Source: Negativicutes bacterium (GTDB lineage Bacteria > Bacillota_C > Negativicutes > Sporomusales_B > JARLHX01). From it: a DNA stretch of 64,000 nucleotides. Position numbers and translations under genes: made by a program. The notes beneath the pieces are model-generated. The model searched no databases. It had not been told where the DNA came from and saw only the letters and a program-made list of their open reading frames with translations. Positions 41,981 to 51,135 of this stretch are shown here, piece by piece. Numbering within the stretch: position 1 is the stretch's first letter; each line of letters begins with the position of its first letter. The stretch lies in the NCBI GenBank assembly GCA_031292015.1, contig JARLHY010000011.1, positions 1 through 64,000 of the forward strand, written 5' to 3'.

Positions 41981-43189
41981 CTAACAAGCCGGCTGCTTGA
42001 GCATCATTCGGCCGGCGTAGTCAACGGTGCGGTAATTGACGTCATAAACCGGGATTCCCCCGACAACAGTGTTGGTCACCACCGGTACCTCGCCGCGGAT
42101 TTTGACGACGATGGCGTCGGCGGTGCTGCCTTCGGCCAGGCTGCCCAGGGTCGTGAGGCCCAGCGCCCGGGCCGGGGCGCTGGTGGCCATGGCCACGGCT
42201 TCCGGCAGGCTGAGGGTCTGGCGGGCCAGCTGGAAAACGGCGTGGAGAATGGCCGGGGGATAGTAATCCGAGCAGAGGATGTTGACCGCGCCGGCTTCAA
42301 TGGCGTCGATGGCCCGCATCCCTTTGCCGGTGGACCCGCCGCGCACGATATTCGGCGCCCCGACGCAGACGTCCATCCCGAGGCCCCGGGCGGCTTGCGC
42401 GGTGGCTACGTTAATCGGGAATTCGCTCATGGTGATGCCTTTGGAATGGAAGTAACCGACCCGTTCCGGGCTGTCGTCGTCGTGGGAGGCCAGCGGCACC
42501 GCCTCGGTCAGCGCGGCGGCCTGCAGCAGGGCGACACTTTCGTCGATGCGGGTCCGGCCTTCGTCCTTCGCTGCCAGGATTTTTTCCACTTCGCTGAAAT
42601 GGACATGGTAGGTTTTCTCCACATAGCGCTGGTAATCCTGAACCGTCGGGTACTGGCCCTGGCCCGGAGTATGATCCATGAAGGAAAGCAGGTCGATCAC
42701 GCCGTCCCGGAGCAGGCCGCGGATAACATCCACCGCCTTGTAGTTTGTTACCTCGAACCGCAGGTGAATCTTGTTGCGAATCAGGGCATAGCTGCTGGCG
42801 ATATCAACTATCTGACGGATGCAGTTGGCTGCCCCGTTGTCTTCCCGGACACCCCACTCGGCGCCGGCGAAGGAGAAGGAGTGATACATGGTGGAGATGC
42901 CCTGTCCGGCCAGCTTTTTTTCCAGTTCGCTGAAAGCCACTTCGGTATTGAAAAATGCGCCGGGGCGTGGTTCGAGCTCCTTTTCGATGGCATCGCTGTG
43001 CATATCAATGAACCCAGGCAGAATATAGCCGCCCTGAGCGTCGATGACCCGGTCCGCCGGTCGGCCGCGATGGTCGGACTGCCGGCCGGCGTAAACGACG
43101 ACTCCGTCCTCGATGAACAGCTCGCCCCCGGCCACCACCCTGTCAGGCAGCACCAGTTGGCCTCCTGTAATCAGCACTGTTTGCTTCAT
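41981..43189 (-). CDS. phnM: Ribose 1-methylphosphonate 5-triphosphate diphosphatase PhnM
   Basis: A 402-aa amidohydrolase-superfamily enzyme that removes pyrophosphate from alpha-D-ribose 1-methylphosphonate 5-triphosphate to give the PhnJ substrate. Visible: LPGFIDMHSDAIEKELEPRPG (metal-binding HxD), HVHFSEVE, LASHDDDSPE, and late CSDYYPPAIL. Length is normal. Start shares ATGA with the phnL stop and uses GGAGG inside phnL. Confidence 0.92.
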   Translation of the reverse strand: MKQTVLITGGQLVLPDRVVAGGELFIEDGVVVYAGRQSDHRGRPADRVIDAQGGYILPGFIDMHSDAIEKELEPRPGAFFNTEVAFSELEKKLAGQGISTMYHSFSFAGAEWGVREDNGAANCIRQIVDIASSYALIRNKIHLRFEVTNYKAVDVIRGLLRDGVIDLLSFMDHTPGQGQYPTVQDYQRYVEKTYHVHFSEVEKILAAKDEGRTRIDESVALLQAAALTEAVPLASHDDDSPERVGYFHSKGITMSEFPINVATAQAARGLGMDVCVGAPNIVRGGSTGKGMRAIDAIEAGAVNILCSDYYPPAILHAVFQLARQTLSLPEAVAMATSAPARALGLTTLGSLAEGSTADAIVVKIRGEVPVVTNTVVGGIPVYDVNYRTVDYAGRMMLKQPAC

Positions 43190-43920
43190 ACTACCTCCTG
43201 CATTCGTTTGATGGATTTGCAGCGCCCGGCGGTCATGGTAAAAACACGGTCCACCAGCCGCCGCATGACTTCGGTATCATGGAATATGCCGACAATGGTC
43301 GTTCCCTGCTTTTTCAGCTGCATCAGGGCCTGCATGACGATTTTCTTTGTTTCGCTGTCCAGCGAAGCGGTCGGCTCATCCAGCAGCAAGAGGCGCGGCT
43401 GGGTGATGAGGGCCTTGGCCAGATTGATCCGCTGCTGCTCCCCGCCGCTGAAGGTCGAAGGCGACGTATCCCAAAGCTGCCGGTCGATATTCATCATCCG
43501 CAGCAGTTCGGCGGACCGTTCGCGGGCGGCGGTCACCGTCCAGCCCCGCTGGGTCAGTTCTCCTGCCAGGATATCCACAGCCGGAACCCGCGGGATGACT
43601 TTGAGGAATTGGCTGACATAGCTGATTTCATGCTGGCGGAGTTTGATGATTTCCCGTTCGGAAGCGCAGGCGAGGTCCACCTCCTGCCCGTCCTGGGTCC
43701 GGTAGAGAATGTTGCCGCGGCTGGGAAGATAAGTACGGTAGATACATTTGACGATGGTTGACTTGCCGGCGCCGCTGGGGCCGGCGATACCCATGAATTC
43801 CCCGGGCTTCAGGCTGAAGCTGACGCCCTCGCAGCCGCGGAGTTCCTTCCGTTCGTGCAGATGAAGGGTAAACCGTTTGGTCAGTTCCCTTACTGTCAGG
43901 ATTTCGTACTTGTCAGGCAT
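43186..43920 (-). CDS. phnL: C-P lyase ATP-binding protein PhnL
   Basis: A 244-aa ABC-type ATPase: Walker A GIAGPSGAGKST, signature FSGGEQQRINLA, Walker B LLLDEPTAS. PhnL and PhnK associate with the PhnGHIJ core; they have no permease partner. The PhnL-type TLHLHERKELRGCEGVSFSL start is typical. Order phnK-phnL-phnM is the same as in E. coli. Confidence 0.9.
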   Translation of the reverse strand: MPDKYEILTVRELTKRFTLHLHERKELRGCEGVSFSLKPGEFMGIAGPSGAGKSTIVKCIYRTYLPSRGNILYRTQDGQEVDLACASEREIIKLRQHEISYVSQFLKVIPRVPAVDILAGELTQRGWTVTAARERSAELLRMMNIDRQLWDTSPSTFSGGEQQRINLAKALITQPRLLLLDEPTASLDSETKKIVMQALMQLKKQGTTIVGIFHDTEVMRRLVDRVFTMTAGRCKSIKRMQEVV

Positions 43921-43932
43921 CTCAAGTTCCTC

Positions 43933-44778
43933 CTATAACATGGAATGAACCAACAGCTGAGTATACTGATGCTGGGGATCTTCGAGGATCTGATCGGTCA
44001 GGCCGATTTCGACGATCCGGCCGTTTTTCATGACCGCCGTCCGGTCGGCCAGCATCCAGATCACCCCTAAATCGTGGGACACCACCAGCATGGCTATCCC
44101 CAGTTCCCGCTGGATTTCCTTGACAAGATCCAGAACCCGGGCCTGCACCGAAAGATCCAGGCCGGTGGTGATCTCGTCCAGGAAGAGCAGCGGCGGGTTG
44201 TTGGCCAGCGCCTTGGCGATCTGGACCCGCTGCTGCATACCGCCGCTGAAATGGGCCGGAAAGTCGTCCATGCGTCCGATGGGGATCTCGGTGCGGGTGA
44301 GCAGGGCCGAGGCCCTTCGCCGGATGTCGCCGTAATGGTAGACATCAGCGGTCAGCAGTTTCTCGGCCACGTTGCCGCCGGCTGTGAAGTGGGGTTTGAT
44401 GCCCAGCAGCGGGTTTTGGTACACCATCCCCATCAAGTGATTGCGGATATAGCGTTTCTTCTGGGAGGTCTCGCAAAAAATGTCGGCCCTGCCGCCGCCG
44501 TACGCGGCAAGATAAGCTTTGCCGCCGGTTACGTCGTCGTCAAAATACAGGCAGCGGACCAGCGTGCTCTTACCTGAGCCGCTTTCGCCGACGATGCCGA
44601 GAATCTCACCCTGCTCCAGATCCAGATTGATGTCGTGGCAGGCGACAATGGTGCCGCAGCGGGGACAGACGTTGGTTTCCTGCTCCGGTCCGGTAAGGAC
44701 GGCGCAGGAGGGGCAGCCGGGTCCGTAATATTTACTGAGATTATTCACCTGGAAGATAATGCTGTCAATCACCGGCAC
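43933..44778 (-). CDS. phnK: C-P lyase ATP-binding protein PhnK with zinc-ribbon insert
   Basis: A 281-aa ABC ATPase: Walker A GESGSGKST, signature FSGGMQQRVQIA, Walker B LLFLDEITTGLD. Near the start, before Walker A, lies CPSC...CPRCG, a small zinc ribbon that E. coli PhnK lacks, making it about 30 residues longer. It binds the PhnGHIJ core complex. I chose GTG 44778, 9 nt after GGGGAGG and inside the end of phnJ; the frame stays open upstream to 44865. Confidence 0.9.
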   Translation of the reverse strand: MPVIDSIIFQVNNLSKYYGPGCPSCAVLTGPEQETNVCPRCGTIVACHDINLDLEQGEILGIVGESGSGKSTLVRCLYFDDDVTGGKAYLAAYGGGRADIFCETSQKKRYIRNHLMGMVYQNPLLGIKPHFTAGGNVAEKLLTADVYHYGDIRRRASALLTRTEIPIGRMDDFPAHFSGGMQQRVQIAKALANNPPLLFLDEITTGLDLSVQARVLDLVKEIQRELGIAMLVVSHDLGVIWMLADRTAVMKNGRIVEIGLTDQILEDPQHQYTQLLVHSML

Positions 44779-45649
44779 AGGTAACCGCCTCCCCTCTTTG
44801 GGCCCGGATTTTATCGCAGTTGCTGCTGTCTGAGCAGACATGGAGCCTGCCGCCGGCTCCGTCATAAATTTCGTTGAAATAGGTGCTGGTGGACCCGCAG
44901 CGGATACAGGCCCGGCCGCTGAAATCCTCCACCCGGAATTTGATGTCGTCGAACTCCAGCGGCTCGACCCGGGTATAGGGCGGAACGGCGTAGATGCGTT
45001 TCTCCCGGCCGGCTCCGAACAGATACAGGGTGTCGGCCATGTTCAGCGGCGGCACATCCCAGCGGGGAATGGGCGAGGGGTCGATGAGGTAACGCCGGTT
45101 GACCAGCGAGGGATAGCGGGCGCCAAGGGTGATCTCGCCCCATTTCACGATATTCTCGTATAAAAAGACCCACATCCGGCTGTAATCCATCTCGCTGTGC
45201 ATTTCCCGGGTTTTGGCCATACTGGGCTCGACAAACCGGAGCGGCTCCGGGATAGGAACCTGCAGCACCAGGATCTGGTCAGCGCGCATTTTTTCTTCGG
45301 GAATCCGGTGGCGGGTCTGAATGATCGTTGCCGCCGAGGTCTCGTAAGTAGTTTTTACGCCGGTGGTCTTCACCAGCAGGTTGCGGATGTTGACGGCGTT
45401 GACGCCGCCGTCGCAGCCCTGGTCGATCACTTTCAGCACATCCGCGGGGCCGATCAGCGACATGGTCAGCTGCAGTCCGCCGGTACCCCAGCCTCTGGCG
45501 ATAGGCAGCTCGGGTGAAGCAAAGGGCACCTGGTAGCCGGGAATGGCCACCGCCTTCAGCGTTTTGCGGCGAATTTCCCGTTTGGTGTTTTCGTCAAGAA
45601 AGGCGAAATTGTAGCCGCCCGGACGCTTAATTTCCTGTAGATTCAGCAC
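44765..45649 (-). CDS. phnJ: C-P lyase catalytic subunit PhnJ
   Basis: A 294-aa radical SAM-type enzyme that breaks the carbon-phosphorus bond, releasing methane (from methylphosphonate) and ribose 1,2-cyclic phosphate 5-phosphate. The four essential cysteines are in place: Cys248, Cys251, Cys272 and Cys278, with nearly the E. coli spacing. GTG start after GGAGGCAAAAA. It overlaps phnI by 23 bp and phnK by 14 bp. Confidence 0.95.
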   Translation of the reverse strand: MLNLQEIKRPGGYNFAFLDENTKREIRRKTLKAVAIPGYQVPFASPELPIARGWGTGGLQLTMSLIGPADVLKVIDQGCDGGVNAVNIRNLLVKTTGVKTTYETSAATIIQTRHRIPEEKMRADQILVLQVPIPEPLRFVEPSMAKTREMHSEMDYSRMWVFLYENIVKWGEITLGARYPSLVNRRYLIDPSPIPRWDVPPLNMADTLYLFGAGREKRIYAVPPYTRVEPLEFDDIKFRVEDFSGRACIRCGSTSTYFNEIYDGAGGRLHVCSDSSNCDKIRAQRGEAVTCAGD

Positions 45650-46736
45650 TTTTTGCCTCCTGTTGCACCTGCTGGGATTTGCGCAGCCGGTCCAGTGTCG
45701 ACTGGAAGGTTACGTAGTGGGGCAGCTTCCAGTGGGAGACAAAGCCGGAGGCTTCGATCCCGTCGATATGATACAGCACGAATTCCTCGTCTTCGGCCGG
45801 CGCCTTGACGGCGGCTTTACTGCGGGTCGTGCGGTCGAGAATACCCATAGAAATGGCTTTCAGCTCATTGTGGCCGAAACACAGCCCATAGCCCAGCGTC
45901 AACTGCGGTTTGGTCCCTTTGGTCCCTTCCGAATACTGGGCGATGATCTCGGCTTCGGTAACAAGGACCCGGCCCAGGTATACAGGTGCGCTGCTGCCGG
46001 GATGGTTGATGTACAGCGACACATATCCTACCCTAAGCTCGCCGAGATAAGGATGAATATCGCCGTAGCCGCGGATCGAGCTGTAGGCAAAAGCCATCAT
46101 CGCCCCGGTCTCGCCCCGGGCCAGAGACTGCAGCTTGGCTGAACGCGGGTAGGGAAAACTCATGCTTTCCCGGGTGATATCGTGAAGATTCCGGTCGCTT
46201 TCCTCCGGTTCGGCCAGCAGCCCGTCACGCCGCAGCAGCTCGACCACCTTCGGAAAACTGTCCGGCAGGCTCTTGTCGGCTTCGGTGACCCCGGCCTGCT
46301 GCAAAAAGGAACGGATGATTTCCTCCTTCTCCCCCAGCAGAGAAAAGTCCACCAGCCGCTGGGTATAGTCCCGGGTCGGGCCGAGAATCTGGCCGCCGGG
46401 GATGTCCTGAAAGGCGCCGGATATGCGCCGGATGACCTGCATTTTGGCTGTGTCCACCGCCAGCGAAGCATAGCGGCGCGGCTGGGTAGCCCGATAGGCC
46501 CGCACGATAAAGGAAGCTTCTACACTGTCGCCTTCAGCCTGTTTCAGGGCGAGGGCGGCGATGGTCGGCGCGTACAGCGAGCCTTCACCCATCACTTTAT
46601 CCACCGCCAGACGCTGCTGATCGCGAATCTGCCTGACGTCCAGCGGCGACGATTCGCCCTTGAGACGCAGATATTTCACAAGCTCTTCAGCCCTGGTGAT
46701 TGCTTCGGTTCCACCTGATACTGCGACATAACCCAT
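45627..46736 (-). CDS. phnI: C-P lyase core subunit PhnI
   Basis: A 369-aa core subunit, the nucleosidase-like component that with PhnGHL makes ribose 1-methylphosphonate 5-triphosphate from ATP and phosphonate. Family marks: MGYVAVSGGTEAI at the start, LRLKGESSPLDVRQIRDQQR, and the LGYGLCFGHNELKAISM segment. It starts immediately after the phnH stop codon. Confidence 0.94.
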   Translation of the reverse strand: MGYVAVSGGTEAITRAEELVKYLRLKGESSPLDVRQIRDQQRLAVDKVMGEGSLYAPTIAALALKQAEGDSVEASFIVRAYRATQPRRYASLAVDTAKMQVIRRISGAFQDIPGGQILGPTRDYTQRLVDFSLLGEKEEIIRSFLQQAGVTEADKSLPDSFPKVVELLRRDGLLAEPEESDRNLHDITRESMSFPYPRSAKLQSLARGETGAMMAFAYSSIRGYGDIHPYLGELRVGYVSLYINHPGSSAPVYLGRVLVTEAEIIAQYSEGTKGTKPQLTLGYGLCFGHNELKAISMGILDRTTRSKAAVKAPAEDEEFVLYHIDGIEASGFVSHWKLPHYVTFQSTLDRLRKSQQVQQEAKSAESTGN

Positions 46737-47342
46737 TTAAGCCTTTACCTCCCAATCCACCGAACTCGACCGGGGCACAGCGGCCAAGTTGCCGCAGGTG
46801 TCCACCAGAAACAGGTCGACCCCCAGGGGAAATTCTTCGTTCAGCCGGAGAATGCGCTCCAGATTGGCCGGCGCCAGACCCTGGGCCGCCATAGCGGTGC
46901 TGTCCTTAACGCCTGGCCCGCGCAGGGTCAGGCATACTCCCGGGGCATCGCCGGTCAGCCGGTCGATGAGCAGGATCAGGGTACTCCCCTCTTCCGGCGA
47001 CAGCAGACTGCCGCGGTTCATTTCACTGATCTGGGGCAGATCGTGCCTGCCGTCGGCGACGATGAACTCCGCTGCGCTTACCGGCCTGGCCGCCGATCCG
47101 GTATTCAGCCGCAGATACTCCTGCCAGTCGTCCCGGTCCGGCAGCACCGCGAAACTGGTCTCACTGTCCAACAGCGTGAAGGCGATGCCTGCCGCACAGG
47201 CCCCAAGCCCGGCCGGCGGATGCAGGTCCAGCTCAGGCAGCGGACATAACTTCCCTGGACGGGCCATGCTGTCCAGCATCTGCCGGTAGAATTTCTGGGT
47301 ATCAAACACTTTATCAAAAGCCGGTTCGATTTGAGCAGCCAC
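46737..47342 (-). CDS. phnH: C-P lyase core subunit PhnH
   Basis: A 201-aa PLP-transferase-like-fold subunit of the PhnGHIJ complex. FDKVFDTQKFYRQMLDSMARPG near the start is the PhnH hallmark; the PEEGSTLILLIDRL stretch and GVDLFLVD follow. GTG start after ATGGAGGGG, one base after phnG. No catalytic role is known beyond complex assembly. Confidence 0.93.
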   Translation of the reverse strand: MAAQIEPAFDKVFDTQKFYRQMLDSMARPGKLCPLPELDLHPPAGLGACAAGIAFTLLDSETSFAVLPDRDDWQEYLRLNTGSAARPVSAAEFIVADGRHDLPQISEMNRGSLLSPEEGSTLILLIDRLTGDAPGVCLTLRGPGVKDSTAMAAQGLAPANLERILRLNEEFPLGVDLFLVDTCGNLAAVPRSSSVDWEVKA

Positions 47343-47343
47343 G

Positions 47344-47757
47344 TTACCCCTCCATAATCGCGAAATTTACTCTGGTGGCCGCCACAAGGCCGTTTTCCTG
47401 CGACCGGCGCGCCATGATGCGCCCGGCCTCGGCGGCAATGATTTTACGAATATAGTCGCTTTCAGCCACCCCGGCGCTGAGCGCCGCGTCGATGACGGCG
47501 ATGCAGACCGCCCGCTCCGGCTCGTCTTCCAGGGCAAACCCATAGCCGGTCCGGCCCCCGATCGCGACCGCAGCCTCGGTCATCAGCACCTCGCCCAGAT
47601 AAAAGGGCGTCTGGCCGACGCTGTCGATGGCCTGCAGCATCATGGTGCAGGTCTCCGGCGCCCGCAGCACCTGGACATCATGGTTTTTGGCTATCTCCTC
47701 GGCCAGTCTCAGCCAGACCATAAAAGACCCTTCGGCCAGTATTTCCCGCAATTCCAC
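47344..47757 (-). CDS. phnG: C-P lyase core subunit PhnG
   Basis: A 137-aa small core subunit. The middle LGEVLMTEAAVAIGGRTGYGFALEDE is the conserved PhnG block; VLRAPETCTMMLQA precedes it. GTG start after GGGGGAG. It lies between phnE and phnH, in canonical order. Confidence 0.9.
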   Translation of the reverse strand: MELREILAEGSFMVWLRLAEEIAKNHDVQVLRAPETCTMMLQAIDSVGQTPFYLGEVLMTEAAVAIGGRTGYGFALEDEPERAVCIAVIDAALSAGVAESDYIRKIIAAEAGRIMARRSQENGLVAATRVNFAIMEG

Positions 47758-47773
47758 AGCAATTTCTCCCCCA

Positions 47774-48592
47774 CTAAATAATCTTGGACCGGACCCAAGA
47801 GGATATCGTATCGACGATGCTGACCATGACCAAAACCACGATCAGTACGGTCGTCATGTCCTGATATTTGAACAGCCGCATGCTGGTGATAAGTTCGAAA
47901 CCGATCCCGCCGGCGCCTACAATTCCAAGGATGGTGGCCGAACGGAAGTTCAGTTCCCAGCGATACAGGCACAAAGTGACGAACTCCGGCAGGATCTGAG
48001 GCACGATGGCGTAGACGATTACCTGCCACTTGCTGGCCCCGGTGGCCACCAGCGCCTCCACCGGGCCGGGGTCGATATTCTCGATGGAGTCGGCGAGAAA
48101 CTTTCCCAGCATCCCCACCGAGTGAAACGCCAGGGCCAGCACCCCAGGGAAAGGCCCGAGGCCGACAGCCGCGACGAACACCAGGGCAAAAATGATCTCA
48201 GATATCGACCTTGTGGCGTTCAGGATAAAGCGGCTGGCACGGTAGATCAGCGGATGGGGCGCTATATTGCGGGCCGCCGCAAGCCCGAAGGGAATGGTGA
48301 AAAATATCGCCAGCGTTGTTCCCCAGATGGATATCTGCAGCGTTTCCACCGTGGGGCCGAGCAGGCGCGGCAGGATGCTCAGATTCGGCGGCAGCATCCG
48401 GCCAAGGATATCGCCGAGCTGAGGTACCCCCCGGATGAGTTCGGCGATATTCAGGTTGGTACCGTAGGCGCTCCAGACGTAGACGACAGCCAGAAACACC
48501 AGCAGCAGCCCCCGCCGCAGCACCACCTGGGCGTCGCCGAACCACGGGGTAATGGGCCGCAGTTCGAGGCCGTCCGTTTTATGCGTGGGCAT
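47774..48592 (-). CDS. phnE: Phosphonate ABC transporter permease PhnE
   Basis: A 272-aa permease with six or so TM segments and the EAA-like loop (LADSIENIDPGPVEALVATGAS). ATRSISEIIFALVFV is a typical PhnE segment. With PhnC and PhnD it imports phosphonates. It overlaps phnC by 14 bp. Confidence 0.92.
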   Translation of the reverse strand: MPTHKTDGLELRPITPWFGDAQVVLRRGLLLVFLAVVYVWSAYGTNLNIAELIRGVPQLGDILGRMLPPNLSILPRLLGPTVETLQISIWGTTLAIFFTIPFGLAAARNIAPHPLIYRASRFILNATRSISEIIFALVFVAAVGLGPFPGVLALAFHSVGMLGKFLADSIENIDPGPVEALVATGASKWQVIVYAIVPQILPEFVTLCLYRWELNFRSATILGIVGAGGIGFELITSMRLFKYQDMTTVLIVVLVMVSIVDTISSWVRSKII

Positions 48593-49364
48593 AATTCACC
48601 TGCTTGAAATCGCAGCATTCCTCGCTGTCGGCGTAATCGCCGCCATAGACTTTTTCCACTTCCCACGCGTTCATGGCTCCGCCGGATTTGTCCATAACCA
48701 GCACTCCGTCGCGCAGACCGATGATCCGCTGGGCGTAACGGTTGGCCAGCTCAATGTTATGCAGGCTGACAATCACCGTTATGCCGTCCTGGCGATTGAT
48801 CTCGCTCAGGATACTCATCACCCGGTCGGCCGAACGGGGATCCAGGCTGGCAACCGGCTCATCGGCCAGGATGACCTTCGGGCTCTGGGCCAGAGCCCGG
48901 GCGATCCCCACCCGCTGCTGCTGCCCGCCGCTGAGCTGATCGGCACGCTGATAGGCTTTTTCGCTCAGGCCCACCCGGTCGAGACACAGCAGGGCGTAAT
49001 CGATATCCTGCCTGGGAAAGAATTTGAGGCAGCTGGCGAAAACATTGGAATGGGCCAGCCGGCCGCACAGCACATTTTCGATAACCGTCAGCCGCTTGAC
49101 CAGGTTGAACTGCTGGAAAATCATGCCTACCTGGCGCCGTACCCCTTCCAGCTGTTTTATGTCATGCACGGGGCTGCCTTCAAAATAGATCTCGCCGCTG
49201 CTTGGTTTGACAAGGCCGTTGATACAGCGCAGCAGCGTCGATTTCCCTGCGCCGCTGGGCCCCAGCAGCACCGTGAACTGCCCGCCGGCGATGGTCAGGT
49301 CGATACCGCGGAGGGCCTTGGTGCCGTTGACGAACTCCTTGCGCAAATCACGAATTGCGATCAT
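48579..49364 (-). CDS. phnC: Phosphonate ABC transporter ATPase PhnC
   Basis: A 261-aa ABC ATPase: Walker A GPSGAGKST, signature LSGGQQQRVGIA, Walker B VILADEPVASLD, switch SLHNIELA. The segment QFNLVKRLTVIENVLCGRL is characteristic of PhnC. I start at ATG 49364 because AAGGGAGG lies 9 nt ahead; a TTG eight codons earlier is possible. Confidence 0.92.
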   Translation of the reverse strand: MIAIRDLRKEFVNGTKALRGIDLTIAGGQFTVLLGPSGAGKSTLLRCINGLVKPSSGEIYFEGSPVHDIKQLEGVRRQVGMIFQQFNLVKRLTVIENVLCGRLAHSNVFASCLKFFPRQDIDYALLCLDRVGLSEKAYQRADQLSGGQQQRVGIARALAQSPKVILADEPVASLDPRSADRVMSILSEINRQDGITVIVSLHNIELANRYAQRIIGLRDGVLVMDKSGGAMNAWEVEKVYGGDYADSEECCDFKQVNYAHA

Positions 49365-49399
49365 GAAGAGATGCCTCCCTTGAGTCAAAGATTTCGCTT

Positions 49400-50308
49400 C
49401 TACTTTTTGCTGAGATCAAGATTAAGGATTTTCGCAGTCTCGCGGATGACGTTATAATTGGCGTCATTGGCCTCGGCGTAGCCTTCCACCGATCCACCGT
49501 AGGCGCTGAGCCCGGCGGGATCTTCCTTGGCGACGTTAAGCAGGGCGGCTTTGAGCTTGCCTTTCAGCTCATCCGGCAGGTCTTTGCGCCAGGCCCAGAC
49601 CGAGCCGGGTATGGGGTCAGACTGATAGATCACCTTGATGTCCTGGTCGCTGATCAGCTTTTTCTCTTTCATATTGCCATAGGTGATATCATCCATCGAT
49701 GCAGCGTCAACCTTCCGGTTTTTCACCGCCAGAGCGGCTGCGTCGTGACCGCCGGCATAGATTATGCTTTTGAAATCCTTGTCTGGATCGATGTTGTTCT
49801 TTTTATAGAAGGACCGGGGAATGAGATTGCCGGAAGTTGAGGCCGGGTCAACAAAGGCGTAGGTATGGCCTTTTACATCCTCCAGCTTGCTGATGCCGCT
49901 GTCGGGAGAAGTGATCACAATGCTCTTATAGGAAGTGCCTGATCCCTTGCGGACTTCCACCGCGAAAGCTTCGGCGCCGGCCTTGTCGGCGGCCAGCACG
50001 TAGGAAAACGGCCCGAAATAAGCCATATCCAGCTTGCCTGAACGCATGGCCTCGATGACGCCGGAATAGTCGGTGGCTACGAACAGCTCCACCTTCATGC
50101 CGGTCTTTTTCTCCAGAAAATCAGTGAGCGGCTTGTAAGCGTCCCGGGTTTTCTGCGCGTCCTCGGCCGGAATGGCCCCCACCCGGAGAACCTTGGCCTC
50201 CTGCGGTTTGGCAGCGTTCTGCTGGCCGCCGGAGCAGCCCGAAAACGCCAGGGATATGACAGCCAGAATGACCCACACGATAATACCTGTTTTTGAAATT
50301 CCTTTCAT
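49400..50308 (-). CDS. phnD: Phosphonate-binding lipoprotein PhnD
   Basis: A 302-aa binding protein with a lipoprotein signal ending in FSGC (Cys25). The type II periplasmic-binding fold is indicated by LRVGAIPAEDA, FGPFSYVLA, SPDSGI and AFVDPASTSGNLIPR, a strong PhnD motif. ATG 50308 follows TTGGAGGGG. It is the second gene of the operon, 27 bp after phnF. Confidence 0.93.
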   Translation of the reverse strand: MKGISKTGIIVWVILAVISLAFSGCSGGQQNAAKPQEAKVLRVGAIPAEDAQKTRDAYKPLTDFLEKKTGMKVELFVATDYSGVIEAMRSGKLDMAYFGPFSYVLAADKAGAEAFAVEVRKGSGTSYKSIVITSPDSGISKLEDVKGHTYAFVDPASTSGNLIPRSFYKKNNIDPDKDFKSIIYAGGHDAAALAVKNRKVDAASMDDITYGNMKEKKLISDQDIKVIYQSDPIPGSVWAWRKDLPDELKGKLKAALLNVAKEDPAGLSAYGGSVEGYAEANDANYNVIRETAKILNLDLSKK

Positions 50309-50335
50309 CTCTTTCCCCTCCAATGCTTGATTTGT

Positions 50336-51061
50336 TTACCAGTCGATGCTAATTTTGGCAAGATCGCCGCGGTAACAGGCAACATTATATTCAATCAGGA
50401 TATTATCCTGGGTCTTTAGCAGATTCTCGACCTTCAGCACAGGCATATTGCCGGGGATGTCCAGGACCAGCGCCTCCTCGGCGGTGGCGAACGTCGCCCT
50501 GATCTGGGACCTGACACGAATCGGCACAATACCGTATTTTTCAAAAACGGCAAACAGCGACGCGAATTCTTTCAGGTAAAGCGGCAATTCCGGCAGGTGT
50601 TTCGCCGGCAGGTAGGTCTTGGAGAGCAGAAAGGGCTGGCTGTCGGCAAACCTGAGGATATCCAGCACATAGACCGTCTCGCCCTCCTTCAGGGCCAGCG
50701 CTTTTGCCACATCGGCCGGGGCGACGGTTTCCTCCTGCCGCAGCAGCCTGCTGCCGGGAATCTTCCCGGCCTGATAGATACTCTCGCTGAACCGGTTTTT
50801 CGGGGTCAGGCGGTATTCGACCAGATCCAGCGGCGGCTTGGCCACAAAAGTGCCCCGTCCCTTGATCTTATAAAGCACGCCGGTCCGGCACAGTTCACCG
50901 ACAGCCTGCCGTACGGTGTGACGGTTTACCCGGAAGGCGCCGCTCATTTCCAGTTCCGAAGGAATCCGCTCCCCCTCCTTCAGCACCCCGGTGTCAATCT
51001 GCTGATTTACGATGTCCATTAGCTGGCAATAATAGGGAATTCCGCTTTCCCGGTCAATCAC
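50336..51061 (-). CDS. phnF: GntR/HutC-family regulator PhnF
   Basis: A 241-aa GntR regulator of the HutC group: winged HTH at about 10-75 (IPSELEMSGAFRVNRHTVRQAV) and UTRA effector domain from about 90 (ILRFADSQPFLLSKTYLP). PhnF proteins repress phosphonate or phosphate uptake genes. It heads the phn operon, unlike E. coli where phnF is internal. Start GTG 51061 after CTGGAGG; the frame extends to 51103 through the operator-like DNA. Confidence 0.88.
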   Translation of the reverse strand: MIDRESGIPYYCQLMDIVNQQIDTGVLKEGERIPSELEMSGAFRVNRHTVRQAVGELCRTGVLYKIKGRGTFVAKPPLDLVEYRLTPKNRFSESIYQAGKIPGSRLLRQEETVAPADVAKALALKEGETVYVLDILRFADSQPFLLSKTYLPAKHLPELPLYLKEFASLFAVFEKYGIVPIRVRSQIRATFATAEEALVLDIPGNMPVLKVENLLKTQDNILIEYNVACYRGDLAKISIDW

Positions 51062-51086
51062 AGGCAAACCTCCAGCGCGAAATCGT

Positions 51087-51135
51087 TGTAGACGTCTAGA
51101 CATGTCCCGTATAGTACTTGTGCCGCCCTCGTCAA
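51087..51135 (-). promoter_or_regulatory. phn operon promoter and PhnF operator region
   Basis: On the minus strand -35 TTGACG (51130-51135), a 16-bp spacer and -10 TATACG (51108-51113) are followed by overlapping palindromes GTCTAGAC and TAGACGTCTA (51087-51102). The TCTAGA core is common in HutC-group operators. Autorepression by PhnF is likely. Confidence 0.5.
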
